Of a DNA stretch of 64,000 nt, positions 24,201 to 38,700 are shown in pieces. Source of the stretch: Oryzias latipes (Eukaryota; Chordata; Actinopteri; Beloniformes; Adrianichthyidae); NCBI RefSeq assembly GCF_002234675.1, contig NC_019866.2, positions 9,081,261-9,145,260 of the forward strand, given 5' to 3'. Made by a program: the position numbers and the translations under genes. The number at the start of each line of letters is the position of its first letter. The stretch's first letter is position 1. The notes under the pieces are model-generated. The model saw only the letters and a list, made by a program, of their open reading frames with translations, did no database searches and was not told the DNA's origin.

Positions 24201-27200
24201 AGCACTGATTTGCATGAAAAGACGCTTACAGAAAACAAGCGTCAACTCACCAGGACTGGATAATGATTCCAAGCTGCCACCAATACTTTCACAGTCACTG
24301 TGTCCTATCTTCCCTAAACAACAATAAAAGAAAAAATGTAAGTGAAGGGGGATTTCCTCATCCTGTTTTAAAATGATCATGACGTAATCAAACAAGGTTC
24401 TTACTTATGTCACTTGTTCGTTTGAAAGAATTATCCTCTGCCAAGAGAGATGAGTCCAGCACAGAGGTGGGGCCACTTGTTTTTCTTTTGCTTCTTTAAA
24501 AAAACAATACAATTGACAAATTGATAAATGAAATAATTCATGTTAAATTTCAATGCTGAACACATTTGACAGAAATGAAAAACCTTCTCTTTTGACTGTG
24601 TTTTATTGATACAAGAAATGGATTTACAAAGCAGCATAGCTTCAGGAACAGCCACAGACGGTTTACGGCACCTTTTGCCATGTGGGACATACTCTTGAAA
24701 GGTAAATGTTTGTAGCAGGTGCTCAGGACGACGTCTGCTAAGAATGTAAAGCAGATAGGGTTCACCGGGCTCCAGGGATCTGCATGTCATCTCCAGGTTG
24801 TGATAGCCAAGTGGAACCGGCTCCGTTTGCTGCCGTTGGAAGTAGAACATGTTGACTGTGACCTAAGAGAAAGATCAAAGCTGATGACTGATCCAGTAAA
24901 CAGTTTACTGTGTTTGCAGATTTTCTTAAATCAGACTGTTTTAAAAAAAAATAAGGCATTATTTCCAACATGTAAAAAGCTTGAAATACACCAAAAGAAT
25001 GAAGAAATGCAAAATATGCATGGGTAGATATCTATTTTTAAAGATTACGTATCCAATACTTTTTCTACTGAGCTGTACGGAAGCTGTAAAAAGATGGCTA
25101 AGATAAAATAACATCCTGCATTAACAAATATGAGGAATGTATGTATGCATAAACAGTACTCGGTTAGGATCCTGCAACACGAACTCATGGAAAGGTTAGC
25201 CAAGAAACAGGATAGGAAGATAGATGTTTGGTTTGTTTAATTTGTTTCTAACCTCTTTGAGCACAGTGTCTCCTTGACAAATGAGCTTGCGAATGTGAGA
25301 AATAATTCTCTCCTTAACCTTCACTAATTCATCTTGGTGGATCTTGGCGTCACTCACACACTGTCGGTACTGAACCTCAGACTCTATTACCTGTGGAAGA
25401 CAGACAGGACCCTCAAAGTGCCATGCAGTCACATTTCTTCATAAATATTTTCTCATTTTGCATTTTAAAAAGTATAGTAATATTTTCATTAAAATGAATT
25501 CTAGGCATTAACTGCCACATACCTTTGCCTGGGCTTCATCCTTGGATTTCCTCCTTTTATCCAGTGTTTTGCTTCCTGCTGTGTCATCCACAGCTTTAGC
25601 AGAGACCATCTTGGCTTTTTCCAGCTCGTCACAGCGCTGGAAGTACTGATGCCTGGCTTTTTTCAAAGCTGTCACTGCATCATTCTATAAACAAGAGTAC
25701 ACCAGAGTAGGAAACCAGAGGAACAACATATTAAAAATGTGCCGGCTTCACTAGCATCTTATTTACTCACCATCTTCCTTTGTTCCCTTGCCCACTGTTC
25801 TTTAAACTCTCTGCGCCACTTATCGATCTCATTTCTCTTCGCAGCCAATGCCTATTTGAAAAGCAGATACAGAATCCTCATAATATACAATGCACTAGAA
25901 TGAGCTATTTCAATAGGTGTTTGTGAATTTCTATACCTGATAGCAACGTGTTTGAAGCAGCTCGCAGGTCTTTCGGGAGGTCAAACTGTTCTTAATGTCT
26001 TGCTCCAGAGCCATGTTATAGATGTACTGTAGTGGCATCATTTCCTACACAAAGAGAGCAACAACTGACATGGAAAACAAGCAAATCCAACACACCTCTA
26101 AATTGTGTTATATTTGATATGTGCAGTGTGTTAATAATTTATTAGACCCCGTTATCAAAAACAATACCTGTTGCCAAACGTTGGTCTTGGCCCCCTCGGC
26201 TGTCTTGATAACATTCTTTGCAAACTCTTGTTCTGTCATAAAGAGAAAATGTGTGAATTGGAATCTTCTTTCCACAAAACTTTATAATTCTATAAGTCAT
26301 CTTTATGATCCTGAACCTATAACGTTATTGTGGTGACCAGCAGTTTGGTTTTGGTACGACCCACTATTTCTCTTAATGCATTATTGTTTTATTTGGGTAA
26401 TCAGGGGTTCAGTGTAAATACATAAAATCTTTAATTCCTCTTAGGATGGGCCAAGAGGGTAATCACTGTCTATTTACTCCCAAATGAAGCCCCTGTTCTT
26501 TGCTAACCCCCTCTTCCAGATAATCTTTAATCCTTTCTCTCTGCATGCATTGCGTGCAGCTCACTGGGTTCACAGCCTGACAGCCTCTTAGTGATTAAAT
26601 TAAACAATCCAAGAATTTGCTTTGAACAAATTTGACCAAATGTATTTATTGATACATTTACTTCAGTGAAGGTTTTACTTTCATAAGCACTGATTTTTTT
26701 AAACTCTTTTTTGACATTATGAATAAGAAAATAATTTTCTAATTTGTAAAGCAAAACCACACCAACATTTCTGTTTCAAAAGACTATATAAGCACACTAT
26801 ATACAGAGTGTATATATTTACGTATCCACACGTGGTCTTACCCAGGCTGATTCTCTTCTCCATCCAGGCGAGAAGGTCCTTGGCGTAGCGGCACCACATC
26901 TTTGCATACTGCAGGGCTGTCTCCACTCCATCCTCACATCGACAGAGGGCCAAGTCTGCTTCCTGGGCTGTGAGGGAGTACATCAGCATCACTGTAGGCT
27001 CCACACTCTCAGAGCTGTAGGTATCCAGGGATGACTCTAACACCCACTGAGCTAAACCTTATTTCTCCTTAAGGATTCGAATCGCCCCGGCCTTTAAGGA
27101 AACACTAGTTTATAATCAAGTCTCAGCCCCAGCTTGATCTAATAAGATGAAAAAAGGAAACTGACATATAAACACATATTAAAATAAAAGCACAAACCCA

Positions 27201-30200
27201 GAACGGGAAACACTGATTGCATGTGGCAAGACATAGTTGCTCTCCAAGGCAAAAATACAGTGATATCCAGGAAGGTCTCAGCAGACTATTTTAAATATTT
27301 CCCACGTAATGTAGGCAGTTGCCCAGCACTTCCCAGAAACGAACAGATACGTGCCCTCCAAGAGATTTTCTACAAACCAAGTACAAACATATTAACTAAA
27401 TAACTTCCCTCCTCTCCCCTCTTCCTCTCTACTTGACCCTCCCCCTGACACCTGTTTACATACGATCTACTACAAAAAGACCAGCCAATACAAAGACAAT
27501 ACAAAGTGAATCAGGCACAACACACATCACGCCGTCACACTGTGAGCATGACATCCTCTCCATCCATTTTCCTATGCGGCTCATAAAACACGGTGGATGA
27601 TATGGGCATCAATCATGGTTTCCAATTTCTGCCTTCCATTGGATCTCACACATCGTACAACACGTTTTCAAATGAATGTAGCCGGTTTCAGTTCAAGACA
27701 ACTGTTTAAATCAGGGTATCAACTTTCACTTCTCTCTGATCTGACACAGATCAGGACACAATAAACAAGCTTGCACTGCCAGACACCGAGGAACAACTTG
27801 TCTCTCAAGTTCCTTAGTCAGACATGTAAATGCTGTTGTCCCCCGCCTCCTGATGCTGACACCTAATCCAGTCAATCTGTGTGGGAGCCACAAAAAATTC
27901 AACAAAACGAGAAAAAAAACACGGGTCCAAAATAAATTAAAAAAACAGATGATCCCAAAAAAACAAGAAAACTACGTCCAGGTAATGTTCTACTGCTGAC
28001 CTAAGCAATTTCTTTCCATGTTTTTGGGCTGTGCTAAGGTCTCCCTTCATTTACTAATAAGTATCCACCCATTTCAATTCTCTGCTTCCCCATGACCACA
28101 GCCTTTGGCCATTGAATTAAGGATTATCCCTGACAGATCCTGATTGTGAAGTAGCAGACTTTGAGTGAGGTTTACCTCCTGGCGTGGGACCGAGCTAGTT
28201 GAGTAAGAGGAGGTGGGGGAGGAGTCCCAAGCCAGAAAAGACGAGGAGATTCTGTCTGGTTTGGGATTATAATTTTCTATTCCACTAATGTTGTTACAGT
28301 CACCTTCTCTCTCATAAACACCAATTCTGCTATGACACACAGTTTGGGTTAAAGTCAAACGGGTTTCCACGGAAGAATCTACAAATAGAGATGTGTGAGC
28401 GTTTAAATTTTTTTGTATAGATTGATTCACTCTTCTTTTTATAGCTGACATCATTTATCTCTTTAATCTGTGGCTATTCCTTTTAAATATAACATTTAAA
28501 ATTGGAGGATCCTTAAATCCTCTTCCTCTATCCTAATCTTGTTACTGTAAGGCAATTACAGCTCTATAGGGACTGAAATAGATAGATGCTGTAAGTGTCA
28601 ATAACAACAGCTTGTAATGCTTGTAACAGTTCTTATTGGATGACAGATATCAGATCCAGTAACGTCTATGTTAGGATAAGCAGGTGAAGAGAAAAAAAAC
28701 CCAAAATGACCAAATTAGTAAGAAGTACCTGTTGACAAAACACACTAACAAGGAGTCTATATGACTACACTTTAATGTCTTTAATCTCTTTTTTCTCTTC
28801 TGCACGTCATACCTAATTGGTTTCCATCCACATCATCGGTTTCAGCTTGAATCTGTAAGAAACGTGCAAGTTAGAAAAGTGAAAATCAGGGGCTCTATCA
28901 TGTGAAAGCATGATTTATTTATTTATTTATTTTTTCAAAACCATCAACACAGCTTTTACTTTTATGGTGTCAGAGAGATCTGCATGCTCACACACCGGAG
29001 CCGACCTAGAGCTTAACATACAGGGTATTCAAACAAACCCACGGCACAACTTGTGCAAGGAACATAGAGACTTACAGAGTCGTCATTCTGGTCTGTGATT
29101 TCTGTACAGAGGGAATCTGAGATGGACTGTGAATCATCTCCCTGAAGATCCTCTTCTTCACTGTGCAGACAAAAACAAATAAATGAAAAGACAAATAAAG
29201 CTTGGGAGTCTGACATTTTGAAAACATTCAAAAAGCCTGACAATGAGTCATAACAGGAAAAGGATTTAAAGATGAGGAAATATGGACAAATATAACTCCA
29301 TCATTTAATACAGTTTCTTAAAATCTGCATGATTTTGAATTGCACTGCACTAACCCCCCTTTGTTTCCTACTCCAGTAATGAGATTAATCTAAAGAATCT
29401 GAACGATTAAGGAAATGAAGCCATTAAATTGTTAATCCATAGGAAATGTGCAATACTTACTAAGAAATTAAAGAAAGATCAAGGTTATCAAAATCTCTGA
29501 AGATTTCACTGTATCTTTTGGTTTCAGACTTGGGGTGCACCCTCCTGACATCTGGAATCACAAATGGGAAAGACATTTTAACATTGGCTATTTATTTATA
29601 GATACACAAGACTTCACGCTCAAAGCCATACGAAATACATGCTACATGCATAGAAGAATGAAGGAACATGTTTTAATCATTTGAAATTTATGTTTGAAAT
29701 TATTTAGAAATCTCACAATTTTGGCTAAACAAGACAAAACATTTTGATGCTGAAAGCTAAAAACGTCTAATGTTAGACTGCTGTCTCACCTTTGAAAAAA
29801 ACCCATAATGTTGCATACAAATAAACTACAATAAATGCCGCTGACTAGAAAAGAAAACTTCTCAGAGACACCTTCATTTTGGTTAACCACATCCTGCTTG
29901 CAATTCGTGTCACATCCTATGAGGCAGAGTCCTTGTTTTTCACTCCCTTGTCTTGGTAAAAGCACAGAAACTCGGCACCGACAAAATAATTCACACTCAC
30001 TCATTCACACCAGCTAAAATTGATTGACGTTTTAGTCTCTGAAATGAATTTACTTGCTATATTTTTATTGTTGATCCAAGGTATCACATTGTGGAACTTT
30101 TCTGATGTAGACTGCAATGTTCTCTGTTGAATTTAAGTCCTATTTCATTTTTAAAAGCTGTTCTTTTATGACATTTGTAATACTTCACTCTTGGCGTTCA

Positions 30201-30626
30201 GCACAGATTAGTCATGTCCTGTTAAATAAAAATGCAGAAGTCAAACAGAAAAGACGAAAATGTGTCAAAACGAATATAGGGTTCAGGAAGTTCACCAACC
30301 CCGCATTGAGTGAGGCTTCACTGCTAACTCAGGCACATTGCAAGGCCTCCTGTGCATGCAGTCTATGCTTGCACCCACATACAACACGCATGTGATTGTC
30401 AAAATAATGCAGTGAAGAAAATCACCAAACGCAAAGCAAATCACTGATTTTTCACATAAGAGGAAATTAAACATATTTGACACACATTTAAACAAAAAAC
30501 ACTTTTATGTTAAAAGCTGCTTGCTGTACTAGAGTTCATTAGTGGCTCAAGATTTTCCTTACCGATTAAATGTTTGTGCTTACCTGTTGTTTGAGAAGAA
30601 TCCTTGCTTGGAACTGGTTCCTCCAT
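18219..30626 (-). CDS. gmip: GMIP, RhoA-directed RhoGAP with F-BAR and C1 domains
   Basis: GEM-interacting protein stimulates GTP hydrolysis by RhoA and binds the small GTPase GEM at the cell cortex. Exons (minus): 30584-30626, 29461-29551, 29076-29160, 28813-28852, 28176-28378, 26842-27007, 26168-26232, 25937-26044, 25771-25851, 25523-25684, 25253-25390, 24672-24862, 24405-24493, 24251-24313, 24054-24137, 23835-23977, 23526-23702, 23295-23432, 22950-23149, 21714-22038, 21225-21327 and 18219-18838. The sum is 3315 nt, 1104 residues (human 970). Landmarks: [17 protein letters not shown] near the N-terminus; an F-BAR coil at about 155-395; a C1 zinc domain at about 560-605 with CRQC and CEEC; RhoGAP at about 610-815 with the arginine finger in GVYRVSG; and a C-terminal RQPVKY motif as in human GMIP. 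Least certain are the 5' edge of exon 26842-27007 and the donor of exon 24672-24862. Confidence 0.9.
19333..19558 (+). mobile_element. Short non-autonomous DNA transposon in the last gmip intron
   Basis: About 226 bp bounded by imperfect inverted ends: GTTAGCCCTTCTGCTATTCT on the left against the reverse complement of ATAGCACAAGAGTTACT on the right. The TTAACCCTTNTGCTAT-type end is common in teleost MITEs. No open frame. The family (piggyBac-like or other) is inferred from memory only. Confidence 0.5.
19921..20484. mobile_element. Foldback element with long inverted repeats in the last gmip intron
   Basis: Both ends carry an inverted repeat of about 87 bp: 19921-20007 is nearly identical to the reverse complement of 20398-20484, beginning GTAGGTTTAG. 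Between them lies about 390 bp of unique-looking sequence without a credible gene. Long inverted ends around a non-coding core mark a foldback or MITE-type DNA transposon. Confidence 0.75.
28915..28932. repeat. ATTT tetranucleotide repeat
   Basis: Four to five ATTT units in a gmip intron. Confidence 0.7.
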
Positions 30627-32700
30627 TACTGTCACCCAACCAACCCTGAGACTCTAAAAGCTTTACTGACACATATTTTGCAACAAGGTCCCTCTACAGT
30701 TCATCATCAGTGGGAGAAAATCAGTACACAATATGTCCAAACAGGAAAAAGTACACAAATTCGACAATTCTCTGCATGCGGTTCTGAGCTTTCTACCGTT
30801 TTAACCTCACAAAATGATCTTCCTTGTAGAGGTTGGCCAATGTTTTCACCATCCAGAGAAGAGGAAGTGTATCTTTGTGTCACATTAGGCCCCACCCACC
30901 TTTTTTCACTCTGAGGTATCAGTTTGGTTCATTTAGAGTTACTGTTAGAAAATATCTGTGGCTTCAAACAAATATTGAAGAAGTTAATAAGTAGTTGCAT
31001 TAAAAAATATCAGATCTGTACATACTAATCTTGATGCTGCAAAAACAGTTGATTGGCTCATTGAATAAAAGGGTGGACTTTTCAAACTTAACACGTGTTG
31101 GTGGTTAGTCTTTCCACAGCTTAAGAAAAGCAAATGAGGTCACACCACTCAGCAAGTGTAGCAGCATCACACCATTTTTTTGATGCCTTTTAAGTGCTAA
31201 CGTTCATTTTCTACTGAAGTCACAACAAACAACAATTGCAACATAGTGACAATCAGAAAACCTTTATTCTTTAGTTGCTGGTACAATACAAAACACTTTT
31301 TTGTGTCATCACCTGATAAATGGCTTCCACCAAGAGATACACTTTTTCTACGATGCAGCCCCGTGATGAGGAAGAAAGTTAAATATCAGTTTTGATGTCT
31401 CAAATTATCTCATAAAATTAGGATCCAGTTCAAATCTCAGAAGGTCATTTCTATTTTTGGAATTTGTATTTTATTTAGCAATGTACGAATGTGTTTTCTT
31501 TAGGTAAACCAGCTACCTTCCATACACACAATTTAACCTGACGATTCAATACTGTTTTGTACAAAAGATAAAGTAAAACGTGGAAATTTTGAAAAAAGTC
31601 TTATACATATTAATGTGCTGGTGTTATTTTGGAATATACCAATTTATCCGAACTGCTCCGTAGACCTAAACATACTTTTTATCTCAGCATAAAGAGTTGC
31701 TAATGTAAGAACGTACTTGTCTTTTGTTTGGTGACAAGTAGGACATGATTTAGGACCACCACCACCCCACCCCACCCATGTGTTTTAGGATGTAAGCATG
31801 TGATTTATTTTTTGGGGTTTCTTGAAGAAAGAATGAAAAACCCCTTCATCTTGAACCACATATTTAAGGCAATCTGTGTGAAAATGATAAGAACTGGTTT
31901 GTGGTACAATCTGGAAACAATTAAATGTCAAAACTAACACTAAAGTTAAAAAAAATACACTGAATATTTTCATGATCAGCACTTTAAACCTGCTCTTCTG
32001 GTTGTTTAGAAAGTTTATCAACGTATTCTGACTGTGTTTAAATTTTACGATATAAAAAAAAAAATTTGAAAATCTAAAAATAAGTTGGAAATTGTTCACT
32101 TGAATCTCCAGTGGCCTCTAACCTCTCCCATACAGGGCACATTTCCAAGAATAAATTAGGAATTGATAAAAATACTTTTGCTTGAAATTTTTAACTATGG
32201 CTTCCTCTGAAAGGTATAATTTTCTGCTCCTCCCTATAAAAACAACACAAAACAGTTGAAATGATGCCAGAATGTTAGCCTAATATATCTAAGCATCCTT
32301 AAAAAATGGGTTTATGTAACACCAGGTCTATGTGAGTTAAGGAGGCTTTGAAGAGTGCTTATAGCTAGATTTTTTGTGATTTAAAGAAGCTAAAAACCTT
32401 TTATGGGTAAGTCCTAAATTGAATCAACAGAAATGACTGAGATGCATTGTACCAATCAATTTCCATAGAACAGATAGTAGATAAATTTTGGAATAGTCAT
32501 TCAGAATTGCAAGTCTAGTGTCTTATTTAAGCAAATTCTAAAAATACAATAAAAGGTCAATATTATCCCTTCTTATCCTGTCCCTGCTAAAAAATATTAT
32601 CTTCCTATGAACTTTGATGTGGTATTTCTACCAAAATCCTGGATAAAAAGGATTCAGGGTAACAGATAAATGACATAACTAGTGTGGTTCAGTGTTCATC
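30627..32700. other. gmip promoter and colgalt1 3' flank
   Basis: The 300 bases upstream of the gmip start (to about 30900) should hold its promoter. They include an ETS-like GAGGAAGTG (30860s) and a CCCCACCCACC stretch (about 30890). The rest, up to the colgalt1 stop, is AT-rich and must include the colgalt1 3' UTR. A CCACC-rich run lies at about 31758-31779. No gene or clear transposon is seen. Confidence 0.45.
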
Positions 32701-35700
32701 CTAAAGCTCGTCTCTTGCTGTAGTGTCCAAAGCTGACTGGAGCACATCTGAATTTTGAGCCTCGCTGCTGATCTTGGCCTGCTCGCCGGTTTTTCCCGAG
32801 CGCGCTCTGTCCCAGTCTGTGCGGACCTTGTCATTGTCCCATACAGTCGAGGTCTCAGTGTCACTGATGTAGCCTGGATCACCTGTGTAGTGTGTTGGAT
32901 ACACGAGGAGAGGCTCTGCAGAAAATGCCTTCAGGTCTCTTTTTTCAAATTGATCCATATAATCAGTCCTGTAGAAGTAAAAAATAATATTTAATAACAC
33001 CTTAGAAAAATGTGAAAGAATAGACATGACTTTCTTATTTAATGTGTTATCCATATTACAAACAGAATTAAACACTTACACTGGGTGCTTATTATACATA
33101 ATAGGAAGAAACTCATCCACCGGCAAAATCCTCTTCAGTGGTTCTGCTTTTAAAAGTTTCTTGGCACCTTGTAATGACATCATGTAGCCAAGTGTCCAGT
33201 ATGAGTAATCTGCTTCCACTAGATTGTGTATGTTTGGCACAGCTTTCTCTGGATGATCCACTTGCATTCTTTTCCGACCAATGTAACTAAAAGGCGTAAA
33301 ACAGAAAAGGGAACAGATGTTTTTCTCTTTGCAGTGAGAGTTGGGACAAAGTAAAGTTTGTAAAGCAAGAACACACGTACATTAGATCCCAATCAAGTCC
33401 TTCCTCCCTAATCTCAGTCATCAAGTTTATCAAGCGACGCTTGAAGAAGACCTCAAAGCGCAGGTCATCTTCTATCACCAGAGATGTTTGCAGGCGCCGC
33501 TCTACAATCTTAGGTCAGAGGCAGAGTCATTAGTTTGCCCAGGATTAGTCCACTCCAAAATCATCTGAATGCTTCACCTTCAGGACCTACCTCCTTCCAG
33601 ATGTTATAATGTGAGAGAAAGCAGCCCAGCTCTCCCTTTGTCAGTGGCCGGCCATGATAAGGGTCACTGTATCCGGGGAGCATATGGATACCCATAACAT
33701 GTATTTCACTGACATTCATTGCTCTAAAATAAAGAGAAAACAATAAATGAAACAAAAATGGCTACAAGTATAGCTGCACATTTTAAACCCCAAGGAAAAA
33801 TAATGGAATTTATTTGGCAAGTTAAACTTACTTTCCATCTACGGCTGCTATAATCTTACATGCAATCTCCTGCTCGTACAAAGCTCTCAACATGCGCTCT
33901 TTGCGATCCGTCCTTCTCTGCAGGTTTATCATAAACACCTGCAAAGATTCAAGGTTGTGTAATTACAGATTCCAACAGCAGAGGGAGACCATCAGCACAA
34001 ACAGAGAAAGCGCCATTTTTGCATGTGCCATCTTCACGCCACTCTTTACTCACCTCGTCAAATCCCATTTTGTCGAGTTGCTTTCTAGGAACAGGTATGT
34101 ATTTAGAAGGCATCACTGGGGAATTTCTCACTACACAGTAAGAGGGAAGATGGATGCATAAATGGCTTAAATGACAAAACCATGCAGAAAGTGCTCAAAC
34201 GACAGAACAATAAAGCAGAAGAATATGCAATGCCAGAGAAAAAAGAGAAAGTTGGTTGCAAAAAGCTCACCATTAACCTCCAAAAGGGCATGCAAAAAGC
34301 TGTCTGCTTCATCTTGCAAAGTATTATGGGAACGCAGTGGTACTGGGAAGTAACCATAGCTCTCCCTGTTGCAAACAAACATCTGAACATCTGAAAGAAG
34401 TAGAAGATAATTTAAATGCAAGTTGCACGAGTAAAATATTTCCACTGATTTTATAATAACTAATAAGAGGAAGTATAAGTTTAATACCTGCCATCCGAGC
34501 AGAATACGCAAAAACAATGATGTCATCAAAAGCCCAGCTATAATCTGGATGTGGAGGATAAAAGGCGAGCTGCTTTGATGCTTCTTTCCTGAGGTCGATC
34601 AGAAATGTCGAGTGAACCATTGGAACAGCAAAACAGCCCTTTCGCACCTGCCTCCTGATGGGTATGTAAGCAGGGGTCCGCCTGTAATAACCCTGTCAAA
34701 GAGTAGGGAATTCGTGCATAAGTTAGTAAAGGAATTCAGAGCATTTGTAAGCACATGTAACAAACATCGAGGAACGGGTCTCTGCAGTACCTCTGAGGTC
34801 ATCCCACACCAGAAGTTTGAGTAGGCCGCGCGAGATTCAAGCATTGGAGCAATAATAGTCTTATTTTCTTGAATGAGCTTCCAGAGCACATTAGGATTGG
34901 TGAGGAGGTTGTCACAATCCACCAGCTGCGAAGGAAGAGGAGAAGCTGTGAAACATGTTAATAAAAGATAAACATGTAAAGCAATCTGAAAAGAAACTGA
35001 GAATTTTACTATGATCAATCAGGAAGTGTGTGTCCAAGGACTGATCAAAACAGAGAATTCATCTCTTTTTCCCTTTCATCAGAGAATATTAGGAGTTCTA
35101 CCTGACAATACAAACCTATTTAATGGATAATTGTACACTATTAAAGCATCAAAATGTTTGACAGGTTTTAAAACAAAAGAGGTATTTCTTTCTTTCTACA
35201 AGTGCTGCAGTCAATTGTTGCTGATTTATGCAATCTGTAATACAGTAGACTTTCTTGGAACAAAATCAGACCACATCTCACTATAAAAAAATAGAACAAT
35301 TGCGGTGATGCTCCTATCATTTTGTGCTCATCTTCAGGCATAATTATGGAATGATCCCATTTGACCCTTTTTACTCCGCACACAACCTCTTATAGACCTT
35401 TCATTCTGGCAGGAGTTTCCAGTTTATCATAACCGAGGCCTTACACCACAATGACATTTCCATGAATTACTATACAGAGTCCCAACTACTTTTTTATTTC
35501 ATTGAGTAAATTAGTACAATACTGATAGTATTTAAAAACCCACTCCCATGAAAATCATGTTTTTAGTGTTTTTAACATTTTCTTTTTTTTTTCTCATGAA
35601 TTTTTTGGCTACATGACCTCCATCATGTAAAATTAAGCTTAGAACTGCTGCACGGTGTCCCAGTGGTTAGCGCTCTTGCCTCACACCAAGAAGGCCCCTG

Positions 35701-38700
35701 GTTCAAGTCCCAGCTGGGGGACTTGAAACAGAACTTCAATTTTTTGGGGGACCTTTCTGTGTGGAGTTTGCATGTTCTCCTCGTGTAACCATGGGTTTTC
35801 TCCAGAGACTCCGGCTTCCACCCACCCTCCAAAAACGTGCTTCATAGGTTAATTGGTTACTCTAAATTGACCGTAGTTGTGAATGTGAGTGTGCATGGGT
35901 GTGAGATTGTGGCCCTGCAACAGACTGGCGACCTGTCCAGGGTGTCCCCTGCCTTTGCCCGTAAGTGGCCGGGATAGGCTCCAGCAGCCCCGTGAGGGAA
36001 AAAACGGATTAGAAGATGAATGAATGTTTGTTCAAATTGTGGTGAATTAGAAGTCTACTAAGAATTAACTCATTAGAAGCATCACTTGTAGATGTAATCT
36101 GGATCAAAACTGCTCTGCTGAATAGATAACTCCAATTTCGCTTGCCAGTTTTATTACACCGGTAATGTTAGGTTGGAGTTGTGAGGGGCTGTAAGCTGGT
36201 GGGAAAGCATATAAACACATGGGTTATGGGAAGTAGGTGTGTGTACTAACTCTCCGCACCAACATCCCGCCTACAACTCAGAGGTGAATTTCTACTGAAC
36301 TACTGCTGCTCTGCAGAAACTATGTCTTAGACAACTACACAATTTTTTTTTATTTTGGCTATAAACGGCATAATCATAATTAAAAGACCACTGGGAACAC
36401 TTTTACAATAGATCAAAAGATGATCGGAGTGGGACTTTAATTAAACATCTGTACAAATGTCAAAAAATTGCTTTGTTTCCTAATAGTATTTAGCAATAAC
36501 TTATTCTCTGCATCCAACAAACATCGTCTAAGTGATTTCTAACTTAATGCCTAAATTGAAAAGATTTTCCTTCGTTATGTTACTTTTGTTACTGCTGTGT
36601 ACGCCGTTCACCTACCATGAAGTAATCTGCCCACATTTCCCGAGCCGACTCCAGCGCTGCTTGCCGAAGTTTCATAACATGCTCGTAACGAAGATCAGTC
36701 CAGTGTTTCGGACCTTCCTCATCATCATAAGATCTCAAAAGCACAAGTCAGTGTTACTTAGGCAGATGTGCAGACTTTCATTTAACGTTCTGTGAGTCTG
36801 TAAAGATGCAAAGTTTTAGTGTGGACTCAAAATATAAAACCAACCTGGGCTCCTCCTGTGGCCTCCACTCCACATAATGGTAAAGGTTTTGCACTTTTAT
36901 AAGCCAATCCCGCAGAACGGCTGTGGTGTTGTCCACATTATGATCAGTTGCTACCCTGTCAATAGGTACACATAAGGCGATTAATCAAAACTTCAGCATT
37001 GAAGGACTTCAACAACTCAGACTAACTGCTTAAATTAAAAAAAAAGAACAACAGACACACAAAAGTTGACTCAAATAACAATAGGATTGTGCTCACTTTT
37101 TGTTATGTCATTGTTTGCTGTGGTGGGAACTGACACAAGCAGTAATAATACCAGGGACAAAAGACACAATACACGTGACACGTCTCTAAAGACAGTTACA
37201 TGAAGAACATCTAAAAAGGAAAAGGAAACAGTGCTGCAGAAGTGAAACTGGTCTGTTAAGAACAAGAGGAAGCGTTCTAGACCAGTGTTGTTCAGGCTTT
37301 TTTTAAACAAGGTAAACTTTTTCCCTCACAAAACTCACCAAGCACAGCAGCAACCGAACATGCAACAAAAGAGAAACTCTGCAGTCTGTAATAAAATCCC
37401 ATAAGCAGTTTTTGTAATACTTTTATTTTGTTTTTTGTTTTCTAAATCAGAAATGTAACTTTAACAAAAATGAAAAAATTCATTCTTGGGGGAAAAAACT
37501 TTTTCAATGGCCACTTAACCATAATTCTGTTTCTTTTATTTTGTTATTACTAATATTTAAACTTAGCTTCATTTTAGTCTGAAATTGAATTTGTCCTTGT
37601 TAAAAAACAACTGTTTCAGTTAGAAAGGTCACTTGAAACAATGACTCTAGATTCTAAATAGACACGTTTAATCCATCATTAATGATCAGATCTTTATTTA
37701 AATTATGAAACATTAGAAAAATTAATGTGAAAAATAAAGCAGAAAAAAACAACAACAATAAAAAAACACCTGAGGAACAGCTAGGTGGGTTTATATTTCA
37801 TTCCTGTGATCACAAACATAATTAATTATCCTGAAAGATTTCCCACAGATCCAGAAAAACTCTGCTGTCTCACCAAACCTAAATTTCTGCAGCCTTAAAA
37901 CTTCTCATTTGCACTGGTTAACTGTTAATTTTCAGATCAAACAAACTTATAAAAAGCATGCCCCCCACCGGCGCTCGTTCTTTAAAAAAACCCATCCAGA
38001 GGACGCGTGCCTCTTTAGCATGGTCTGTTTTACAGATGAGGATGGTAAAAGAAGTTCAGGCTTAATTGCAGACACCAAAAATGTAAATGATGGTTTAGCA
38101 AGTTCTGATGCCGTGGCTTTGGCGTGCTAACAGACAGCTGGGAAAGATCCAGCAAAAAAAAAAAGAGGCAAAAAAAATAACAAACACAAAAGAGTGCTTA
38201 CGGCTCGAGACAGTTGTTTGCATTTTCCATATGTGACTTTATATGCTCATTGAGCATAGCGGACTAAATTGTCCTCCCTGCAAAGCAGTGTCTGGAAGGC
38301 AAAGTGTTAAGAAAGCCGTTTTACTAAGTCTAATTATTATAGAGGCTGGATGAAACGATAGAGCAGGATGGTTATGTTCAGGGCTTAAGATGCAAGTGGC
38401 TGAACATGTCATTTAGTTAACGTGAGAAAAGCTTCACTTTCACAAGGTTGCAGTAAAACATGGCTGGGCATGTAAAAAAAAAAAAGGTTTTAAATAGCTT
38501 CCAATATTGCAGGCACATCCAAAGACTGGCCCTGTGGGCCAAATGCGGCTTGCAATACCATTTCTAATATGCACTTTCTAAAAATTAAAATTTCTTCATT
38601 GTGATTAGCTAATTTACATTATTAGCCATTGTAAAATATGACCTTCAGAGTCTTAAGGGCCAAATGAGAAGAACAGATTTATCTTATTTTTCAGAATACA

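Noticed and set aside
27050-28170. Possible extra gmip exon in the long intron between 27007 and 28176
   Set aside because: The phases of the flanking exons already match and no further conserved segment was found, though the acceptor at 27008 is not ideal.
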